From positions 1 to 64,000 of the forward strand of contig NZ_JACBFP010000008.1 in assembly GCF_021401085.1 (NCBI RefSeq): a DNA stretch of 64,000 nt. Direction: 5' to 3'. The translations under genes were made by a program, and so were the position numbers. The stretch comes from Chryseobacterium sp. R2A-55 (GTDB lineage: Bacteria; Bacteroidota; Bacteroidia; Flavobacteriales; Weeksellaceae). Below are positions 53,504-59,159 of the stretch, one piece after another (position 1 is the first letter of the stretch; the number at the start of each line of letters is the position of its first letter). Below the pieces are notes generated by a model, which was given only the letters and a program-made list of their open reading frames with translations, ran no database searches and was not told the DNA's origin.

Positions 53504-54388
53504 TTATTTCAGTTTCATTAATTGTTCCAATAATGGCGGTAATTTTGTTTCGGGGTTTATTTGGTCATTGTTCCAAAAACTCATTACACAACTGACATTT
53601 TTGTTTCTGACATTTTCAGTGATATAATAAACTGTCAAAGATTTTCCTCCCGACATTCCTGCTAAAGCAGAAGTAACTCCCGAAAATTCATAGATAACTT
53701 TCTTGGCTTTTGTCGGAACTCCTTCAAAATCTACATTTACAAATTCCTCGCTTGTAACCTTTCCGCTTTTTCGTGATTTTGTTACAATTAGTTGATTTTC
53801 AACACATTCTTGAGCATCTCGCAAGGTTTTATGAATTGACCAATTCATTTCTCCGAAATAAGGGCATTGAACGGTGTTTAAGAATGTCCAATAACAACTA
53901 TTTCCGAGTTCTATTTTTCGACCTGCAAAATCTATTGAATTAATTTTTAGTGGAACAAAGTTTTCTTCAGGAATGTTGTTTTCCAAAATTTTGTTAACCA
54001 ATTCTTCTTCAGTCTCTTTATCGGTTTTTCCGTTTTTTATGAACCAAATTACAGTTGTTGTTTTATTTGGATTCTCTACAAAATAATAGTTGTTGGTTTG
54101 GTAAATATCTCCAACAATTTTTTGCTGTTTAGACACGAATAAATTATTGAAATTTATTTTATTGTCTTTGATTTTTACATCAGCTTCAGAAATATTATGT
54201 TTTTTCAAAACTTTTTTTAATCCTTTTTCGTCAAAAGAATTATTAAAAATTTCGCTTGTCACACTGTAACCATCAATGTTATACCAAATTTTGTTATTGT
54301 TGTTCAAAGCGGTTAATCTATCAAAAATACTTTCTTGCGAAAAGCAGATTGAAGAAGTCAAGATTAATAAAATTGTTAAATATTTCAT
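53504..54388 (-). CDS. Secreted protein of unknown function
   Basis: 294 residues from the ATG at 54388, with signal peptide KYLTILLILTSSICFSQ. A mixed alpha/beta mature part includes IWYNIDGYSVTSEIF, YYFVENPNKTTTVIWFIKNG and ELGNSCYWTFLNTVQCPYFGEMNW, with a C-terminal VSCVMSFWNNDQIN. No family recognised. One base separates its start codon from the stop of the next lipoprotein gene upstream, so the two form an operon. Repeat R copy B follows its stop. Confidence 0.7.
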   Translation of the reverse strand: MKYLTILLILTSSICFSQESIFDRLTALNNNNKIWYNIDGYSVTSEIFNNSFDEKGLKKVLKKHNISEADVKIKDNKINFNNLFVSKQQKIVGDIYQTNNYYFVENPNKTTTVIWFIKNGKTDKETEEELVNKILENNIPEENFVPLKINSIDFAGRKIELGNSCYWTFLNTVQCPYFGEMNWSIHKTLRDAQECVENQLIVTKSRKSGKVTSEEFVNVDFEGVPTKAKKVIYEFSGVTSALAGMSGGKSLTVYYITENVRNKNVSCVMSFWNNDQINPETKLPPLLEQLMKLK

Positions 54389-54389
54389 T

Positions 54390-54767
54390 CTATTTATTAA
54401 TCGTAAAGGTGTAAATCTGGTATTTGTCCATGGTGCTTTTTTTCCAATTCTCAGCGTTTTTCGGGTCATTAAACTCAATTCCGTCAGTTGGAAATGTTTC
54501 AAAAGAAGAGAACCATGATTGAGGTTTTTCACTATCTTTTTTGAAAATTGTTTGTCTTACAATCATGCTGTCTTTTGCTTTAAAAGTAAAAGAGTTTTTA
54601 TATTCTTGGCAACCAAATGAGGTTGAACATTTTATAACTCCAATAGTTGCATTGATTGGTTTTTCAGAAGTATTTTTAATAATAAATGCGGTATTCGCTT
54701 CGCCTGGAAGTGCAATACAACCTAAAAAAAGTAAGAAAATTGGAAGAAGTAATATTAATCTTTTCAT
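54390..54767 (-). CDS. Small lipoprotein of unknown function
   Basis: 125 residues from the ATG at 54767, the point where the lipoprotein signal starts (KRLILLLPIFLLFLGC). Mature part: ALPGEANTAFIIKNTSEKPINATIGV, a beta strand pattern like an immunoglobulin-type or carbohydrate-binding sheet, with a C....GC pair (KCSTSFGCQEY). No family recognised. Preceded by palindromic repeat D copy 1 and followed without a gap by the 294-residue protein. Confidence 0.7.
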   Translation of the reverse strand: MKRLILLLPIFLLFLGCIALPGEANTAFIIKNTSEKPINATIGVIKCSTSFGCQEYKNSFTFKAKDSMIVRQTIFKKDSEKPQSWFSSFETFPTDGIEFNDPKNAENWKKSTMDKYQIYTFTINK

Positions 54768-54795
54768 TTGTTTATACGGTTTTTGTGGCATCATT

Positions 54796-54929
54796 GCCGA
54801 TAACGTTTGGGTATTTCTGTTGGCGGGGATTATGATAACTGGTTTTTGTAAATATAACAAAAAGAACAATTAGCGAAAATCTTTATGATGTAAACTTCAA
54901 CCCCGCTAATAGAAATACCGTGTTGCGGC
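54796..54929. repeat. Palindromic repeat D, copy 1
   Basis: Arms GGTATTTCTGTTGGCGGGG (54810-54828) and CCCCGCTAATAGAAATACC (54901-54919) pair over 19 positions with two mismatches that are G-T pairs on this strand, and outer GCCG (54796-54799) pairs with CGGC (54926-54929). The 72-base centre is shared with copy 2. It separates two gene units. Confidence 0.8.
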
Positions 54930-54935
54930 GTTTTA

Positions 54936-55394
54936 CTATTCAACTTTACTGTATTCATAGACCATTTTTTGATTTGTTATACCACCATATTGAATAAGTA
55001 TGATTTTATTTTTCTCTAGTTTAATTTTATAAGTTTCAATGAATTTACACCTGTCTTGGTCTGCTCCAATTTTGTCTATGAATAAACTCCCCCTTTTTGA
55101 ATAAATAATTCCTTGCTGATTTTTATTGTTGAAAGACCATAAATCTGCAATTATAAAACCATTAGGTTGAAATTTTATTACAATGTTGCTCGGTGTCCAA
55201 GGTTCATTTATGACTTTACTTAAGTTGCGCGTCGATTCATAAGCCTTTGTTTGGCGGTATTCAGAACTTACGTCAATTCTTTGCAACACTTCAGGAGTAA
55301 AGTATGTAATATTTTTGAATTCAAGATTTGAGGGAAAACAAACACCACAAGAAATTGCGGTAATTAGTAAAAATATGAATAGAGTAAATTTCAT
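54936..55394 (-). CDS. Small lipoprotein of unknown function
   Basis: 152 residues from the ATG at 55394. Lipoprotein signal KFTLFIFLLITAISC, then GVCFPSNLEFKNITYFTPEVL and IVIKFQPNGFIIADLWSFNN. The strand pattern and the C-terminal KIKLEKNKIILIQYGG are like a small beta-barrel lipoprotein, but I cannot name a family. Ends six bases before repeat D copy 1. A -7 box lies 55 bases upstream. Confidence 0.7.
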   Translation of the reverse strand: MKFTLFIFLLITAISCGVCFPSNLEFKNITYFTPEVLQRIDVSSEYRQTKAYESTRNLSKVINEPWTPSNIVIKFQPNGFIIADLWSFNNKNQQGIIYSKRGSLFIDKIGADQDRCKFIETYKIKLEKNKIILIQYGGITNQKMVYEYSKVE

Positions 55395-55448
55395 TTTTTG
55401 ACAACATTTGTTTCGAGGCCGAATTTTTATAAAATGACGCACAACTCT

Positions 55449-55456
55449 CAAATATA
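55449..55456 (-). promoter_or_regulatory. -7 promoter box (TATATTTG, minus strand)
   Basis: Exact TAnnTTTG match about 55 bases upstream of the 54936 lipoprotein start; no -33 TTTG at the usual spacing. Confidence 0.4.
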
Positions 55457-55764
55457 TGCATATTATCAGTACCTCCGAATATTTTTCTTAAAATTTTAAT
55501 GACTTTTGCAAATAACTGAAAATCAATAATATTCCGGCAAATTCCCTGAAAGCTGTTTCAGCAATACTTAACAGAAAAAATCTTCTTTGACTTTTTTTAA
55601 CCTATCCGAAAAAAGGACAAAAAGTATGGATTTCTCTGATAAAAGATTCTGTTTTCAGCCTGGCAAATACAATTACAAAAGCAGCGGGAAATCTACACCC
55701 CTTCTTACAGGAAAATACCTAGAACTTGCCTGTCGGCAGACAGGAACCATTTCCAAAGGCTACC
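55457..55764. other. Gene-free spacer inside the array
   Basis: No convincing coding sequence on either strand. It holds a CCTGTC-GGCA-GACAGG hairpin (55730-55745) and AT-rich DNA. The hairpin word also occurs in other intergenic places of the window (around 8524-8545). Confidence 0.5.
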
Positions 55765-55950
55765 AAACGTGACAAAAAAAGCCGTCCTTCTGAAAAACTG
55801 CCTTGTAACTCTAAATGCTAAAAATGAAATCCCCTTAAGAGGATTATTATGCTGTTGAAAAGCTACCGGAACTTTAGTTTTTCCCACGGCGAATGAAGGG
55901 TTCTACTGGCTTTCATCTTATGTCCTGCGACGAGACGAAGGCTTAGTTAT
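55765..55950 (-). repeat. Structured repeat R, copy C (3' of the 55967 gene)
   Basis: Same order as copy B. The hairpin here reads AATCCTC-TTAA-GGGGATT on the minus strand (55828-55845): one pair changed from U-A to U-G. The outer stem is GTAGCT/AGTTAC, with a G-U pair. The terminator arm has one mismatch (AAGGCAGT/ACGGCTT) followed by Ts. Confidence 0.8.
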
Positions 55951-55966
55951 GATCTGCAGGCAAAAT

Positions 55967-56455
55967 TTATTCTAATTTTTCTGGTATTTGTCCATCTCTC
56001 CATTGTTCAGCTTGTTCTAAAGCTCCTTCAAACGCTTTTGCCTCAAAGCTAATGACGTCCAAAAATGCAAACATTAAAATATGATAATTCTTATTATTAA
56101 GTTTTTTTGCAATTTCGTCGTTCTCCTGCACTTTACTTAATATTCCTAAAATTTTTAGTTGAGAATTCTTTTTTATTAATTCAGCTTTTAATAATGAAGC
56201 AACCCATATTTGCTGTCCTTCCGGAAATTCTATTAGAAAATAGGGTCTATTTTCATATGTCTTTTTTATTTCCAAAACTTTAGCATTAAACGCGTAGAAT
56301 TTTCCCTCAACTTCGCTTAATCTGTTGATTTTATTTAAAGAGTCAAATTAATGTACAATTTCACCATCAATATTTGTTGGATAAACTTCATTTTTCGACT
56401 GCGAATAACAAAATGAATTAATTAGTAAAATGAGAATTATTAAAGTTTTATTCAC
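55967..56455 (-). pseudogene. Secreted-protein gene interrupted by a nonsense codon
   Basis: From the GTG at 56455 the frame reads a signal peptide (NKTLIILILLINSFCYSQ), then SKNEVYPTNIDGEIVH, an in-frame TAA at 56348-56350, and continues without a break: FDSLNKINRLSEVEGKFYAFN, KTYENRPYFLIEFPEGQQIW and on to the stop at 55967 (163 codons in all). One base change (for example CAA to TAA) would explain it. The part after the stop also has an ATG (56275) and could be made alone as a 102-residue piece without export signal. No family recognised. Repeat R copy C follows, repeat D copy 2 precedes. Confidence 0.7.
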
Positions 56456-56494
56456 TTTTTTTTGCTTTTAAACGGTTTGTGGGAATTGTTTGCA

Positions 56495-56620
56495 GATAAC
56501 GGTTGGGTTTTTATGTTGGCGGGGATTATGATCCCTACTTTTTATAAAAAAAAACGAAAAGAACAATTAGCGAAAATCTTGATGCTGTAAACTTCAACCC
56601 CGCTAATCGAAATACACTGT
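56495..56620. repeat. Palindromic repeat D, copy 2
   Basis: Arms around GTTGGCGGGG (56515-56524) and CCCCGCTAAT (56598-56607), less perfect than copy 1, with the same inner words (gaacaattagcgaaaatctt at 56560-56579). On the minus strand the outer end reads GTTCAAC, which fits the attC R'' form RYYYAAC; the other end (GTTATCT) does not fit GTTRRRY well. Confidence 0.75.
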
Positions 56621-56697
56621 TGAACTAAACCTCCGGAAGGTTATCCCCTCGCCGTTTTATTAACTTTATTTTTAAAAACCTTTTAAAAACCCATAAA

Positions 56698-56885
56698 ATG
56701 GCTACAAGAAAATCTACTGAAGAGCAAAAAATGAACAAATTTCTGAATCGTGCTTCGGGCGAAGTTAACGGTTTTGCCGAACTCCTGCAATGCTTCGAAA
56801 GAAATATTTCCATCACGGGCAGGAGCAAGACAACAAGAAAGCTTTTTCCAAGGCGAACATCAAAAGTCCGCTGGATCTGCTGTGA
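56698..56885 (+). pseudogene. Small gene, apparently frameshifted
   Basis: From the ATG at 56698 the frame gives MATRKSTEEQKMNKFLNRAS, then GEVNGFAELLQCFERNISIT. Around 56815-56822 the coding signal moves to another frame, which reads GQEQDNKKAFSKANIKSP and ends LDLL at a stop (56883-56885). Restoring one base (GGCAGG to GGCCAGG) would join the two into a 62-residue hydrophilic helical protein. I do not recognise the family; evidence is composition and the abrupt frame change. Confidence 0.4.
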
Positions 56886-56991
56886 ACAGGCATGTTGCTG
56901 ATCCAGGTTTTGTCCATGATCCGAGCATCCCAAAACCACCCATGTTTAAAAACAAAAAAAATCCCCCAATCAATTGAGAGATTTAAAGTTG

Positions 56992-57063
56992 AGCCAACTA
57001 TGAGATTTGAACTCACGACCTCTTCCTTACCAAGGAAGCGCTCTACCCCTGAGCTAAGTCGGC
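56992..57063 (-). tRNA. tRNA-Thr (anticodon GGT)
   Basis: 72 bases. Acceptor GCCGACT/AGTTGGC, anticodon loop TTGGTAA, T-loop GAGTTCAAATC. Last of the four tRNAs; normally tuf follows. Confidence 0.93.
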
Positions 57064-57111
57064 AATGTTTTAAAAAAAAATCACAATCCGCTTCTGGTTG
57101 TGATTTCTTAG

Positions 57112-57184
57112 AGCGGAAGACGAGGGTCGAACTCGCGACATTCAGCTTGGAAGGCTGACGCTCTACCAACTGAGCTACTTCCGC
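57112..57184 (-). tRNA. tRNA-Gly (anticodon TCC)
   Basis: 73 bases. Acceptor GCGGAAG/CTTCCGC, anticodon loop CTTCCAA, D-loop AGCTCAGTTGGTAGAGC, T-loop GAGTTCGACCC. Confidence 0.94.
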
Positions 57185-57267
57185 ATTTTGTTTACAAAAT
57201 TTGTTGGTAAACGGTTTGCAAATTTAAAACTAATTATTAAAACCTGCAATGTTTTTTTTATAAAATG

Positions 57268-57350
57268 TGGGGAGAGCAGGATTCGAACCTGCGAAGTCGT
57301 AAGACAGCAGAGTTACAGTCTGATCCATTTGGCCACTCTGGAATCTCCCC
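57268..57350 (-). tRNA. tRNA-Tyr (anticodon GTA)
   Basis: 83 bases with a long variable arm. Acceptor GGGGAGA/TCTCCCC, discriminator A, anticodon loop CTGTAAC, T-loop GGTTCGAATCC. Confidence 0.95.
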
Positions 57351-57366
57351 AATTTTACAAAAAATG

Positions 57367-57440
57367 AGCCTCCTGAGGGATTCGAACCCACGACCCCGAG
57401 ATTACAAATCACGTGCTCTGGCCAACTGAGCTAAGGAGGC
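57367..57440 (-). tRNA. tRNA-Thr (anticodon TGT)
   Basis: 74 bases. Acceptor GCCTCCT/AGGAGGC, anticodon loop TTTGTAA, T-loop GGTTCGAATCC. First of the cluster in reading order. Confidence 0.94.
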
Positions 57441-57544
57441 AAAATAGATTTCAAAAGATCTTCTTATCTGTTTTTGCGAGTGCAAATATAAGGTTGTTTT
57501 TTTGAAATCTACAAATAATATTTAAAAAATTTTAAGATTATTTT

Positions 57545-57835
57545 TCAGGCAAGTTCTTTTTTCTTGATTAGCAGCTTTTTAGCTGTATCTGCGCATAAAT
57601 CGATACTCTCTTCAAAAGAGGCGGAAGTCTTTTTTACCACGATATCGTCTCCTGGAACTTCCAGTTTTATTTCAGCCGTTTTATTTTCTTTATCGGTAGA
57701 ATTCTCAACTTTTAAAAAAACCTGGATTCCATGGATCTTATCGTAAAATGTTTCGAGCTTGCTTAATTTTTTTTCCAAATATTCTTCCAGTGGCGCATGT
57801 GGGGTCAATCCAATTGACTGAACTTTAATTTTCAT
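57545..57835 (-). CDS. hpf: Ribosome hibernation promoting factor, short HPF/RaiA
   Basis: 96 residues, the short form. KIKVQSIGLTPHAPLEEYLEKKLSKLE at the start and KTAEIKLEVPGDDIVVKKTS..FEESIDLCADTAKKLL make the double-stranded-RNA-binding-like fold that sits in the mRNA channel of idle ribosomes. Three bases after xerC in reading order, before the tRNA cluster. Confidence 0.88.
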   Translation of the reverse strand: MKIKVQSIGLTPHAPLEEYLEKKLSKLETFYDKIHGIQVFLKVENSTDKENKTAEIKLEVPGDDIVVKKTSASFEESIDLCADTAKKLLIKKKELA

Positions 57836-57838
57836 AAT

Positions 57839-58720
57839 CTAAATTTTTTTTGCTCTCGGATGAGCACTGTTAAACACTTTTTTTAATTGCTCAATGTTGG
57901 CATTCGTGTAAACCTGCGTTGAGGCAAGCGATGAATGCCCCATCAATTCCTTCACTTTAGAAATTTCTGCCCCATTTTCCAAAACATGGGTTGCAAAACT
58001 ATGCCTCAAAATGTGGGGACTTTTTTTCTCCTTCGAAGTTACAAGACTAAGATAGGAATTAACTGCAGAATACACAAATTTATCATAGAGTTTATTGCCC
58101 TTTTTTGTCACAAAAAAATACATTTCGCTCTCCTTCAGCGGATTTCTTTCAAGAAGATATTTTTGAAATTTATCAGACAGATGCTTGGAAAACGGAATAA
58201 TCCGCTGTTTATTTCCTTTCCCGATTACCTTGATTTCTTCCCGTTCAAAATCCACGTTTTCCAAGAGTAGATTGCAGAGTTCCATTCTCCGCATTCCTGT
58301 TTGATAGAGTGTTTCGATGATCAGCTCTTTTAAAAAATCTCTACCTTCCATTTTCCGCTCCGCCCATTCCAAATCGTTCATTTCTTCTTTAGAAAAGGGT
58401 ATTTGTTTCTCCGGGTAAAACTTAAGGGATTTTATGTTTTCTAAAGGCGAAGTCTGTATTTCGCCTAATTTCATCAAAAAAAGGAAGAAACTGCGAAGTG
58501 ATGAAAGCTTTCGGTTGATGCTTCGCTTTGAGATTTTTTGCTCCGTCAATTCCACCATGAAATTACGGATGATCTTCTTATCAACTTTGCAAAAGTCCAG
58601 ATGGGATTCGGTTTCCAAAAGAAATCCGGAAAAATCAGCTAAATCCTTCTGGTAACTGATTACCGTGTTCGGAGCGTAACGTCTTTCAACGCTAATGTAT
58701 TCTAAGAATCGTTCAATCAT
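57839..58720 (-). CDS. xerC: Tyrosine recombinase XerC
   Basis: 293 residues, full length. N-terminal SAM-like domain (FLEYISVERRYAPNTVISY), catalytic set: Arg in LYQTGMRRMELCNLL (about 144), Lys in KVIGKGNKQRIIPF, HILRHSFATHVL (about 237-248), His in ELMGHSSLASTQVYTN with Tyr at the end (about 278). Resolves chromosome dimers at dif. Its place between rpsU and hpf is the usual chromosomal one in Flavobacteriia, so it is unlikely to be the integrase of the nearby accessory segment. Confidence 0.9.
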   Translation of the reverse strand: MIERFLEYISVERRYAPNTVISYQKDLADFSGFLLETESHLDFCKVDKKIIRNFMVELTEQKISKRSINRKLSSLRSFFLFLMKLGEIQTSPLENIKSLKFYPEKQIPFSKEEMNDLEWAERKMEGRDFLKELIIETLYQTGMRRMELCNLLLENVDFEREEIKVIGKGNKQRIIPFSKHLSDKFQKYLLERNPLKESEMYFFVTKKGNKLYDKFVYSAVNSYLSLVTSKEKKSPHILRHSFATHVLENGAEISKVKELMGHSSLASTQVYTNANIEQLKKVFNSAHPRAKKI

Positions 58721-58805
58721 TTTCTAAAATATCGGAGGTAGAAAACAGAGAAAAGACTTACTTTATTTTCGCAGATCAATCTTCAAAAAATTTATTTATA
58801 GAAAC

Positions 58806-58848
58806 AAAAAAAATCACTCTTCAAATATAACTATTCGAAAAGTGATTT
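58806..58848 (-). terminator. Intrinsic terminator after rpsU
   Basis: On the minus strand AAATCACTTTTC pairs with GAAGAGTGATTT (12 bp, one G-U), followed by a T run. Confidence 0.8.
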
Positions 58849-58874
58849 CAGTATGTTCTGAAGAAAACTTTGAC

Positions 58875-59072
58875 TTAAGCCTGCTCCTCTTTGCTCAGAT
58901 TTCTCTGTTTGTGAGCCGCTTTCAAGTTCGCCTGTCTTTTAATTACAGAAGGCTTATTGAATTGCTGTCTGCTTCTCAAAGCTCTGACAACTCCTGTCTT
59001 GTCAAATTTTCTTTTGTATTTTTTTAGTGCTCTGTCGATAGCTTCGCCATCTTTTACTGGGATAATTAACAT
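58875..59072 (-). CDS. rpsU: 30S ribosomal protein bS21
   Basis: 65 residues: LIIPVKDGEAIDRALKKYKRKFDKTG, then VRALRSRQQFNKPSVIKRQ and a Lys/Arg-rich end. Sits on the 30S platform near the 3' end of 16S rRNA. In Bacteroidota the protein helps hide the anti-Shine-Dalgarno. Its leader carries TGAGA eight bases before the ATG (see the separate site). Promoter and terminator flank it, so mainly monocistronic, with possible read-through into xerC. Confidence 0.94.
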   Translation of the reverse strand: MLIIPVKDGEAIDRALKKYKRKFDKTGVVRALRSRQQFNKPSVIKRQANLKAAHKQRNLSKEEQA

Positions 59073-59080
59073 ATTTTACA

Positions 59081-59085
59081 TCTCA
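59081..59085 (-). promoter_or_regulatory. Putative autoregulatory ribosome binding site TGAGA upstream of rpsU
   Basis: On the minus strand the leader reads AATGAGATGTAAAATATG: TGAGA, an eight-base spacer, then the start codon. TGAGA is fully complementary to UCUCA, the variant anti-Shine-Dalgarno that I recall for part of the Flavobacteriia. Almost no other gene in the window has a purine-rich site at this distance. Confidence 0.6.
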
Positions 59086-59095
59086 TTTTGGATTG

Positions 59096-59126
59096 CAAAA
59101 ATAAGGTTTTTTTCGGAAATGGCAAA
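59096..59126 (-). promoter_or_regulatory. rpsU promoter
   Basis: Minus strand: TTTG (59123-59126), 19-base spacer, TATTTTTG (59096-59103); complete consensus, 23 bases before the ATG. Confidence 0.75.
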
Positions 59127-59159
59127 TTTTTCATTATTTTTAAAGTCTATAAAAGAACC

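Noticed and set aside
51939-56697. CRISPR array or toxin-antitoxin island
   Set aside because: The repeats are 130-190 bp, only two or three copies, with genes between them; no cas genes and no recognisable toxin or antitoxin family.
57839-58720. Tyrosine recombinase as the integrase of the accessory array
   Set aside because: Full-length XerC in its normal place between rpsU and hpf; no added integron-integrase segment is visible.
59070-59086. Six-codon upstream frame (ATG AGA TGT...) overlapping the rpsU start
   Set aside because: A by-product of the TGAGA site sequence; nothing shows that it is translated.
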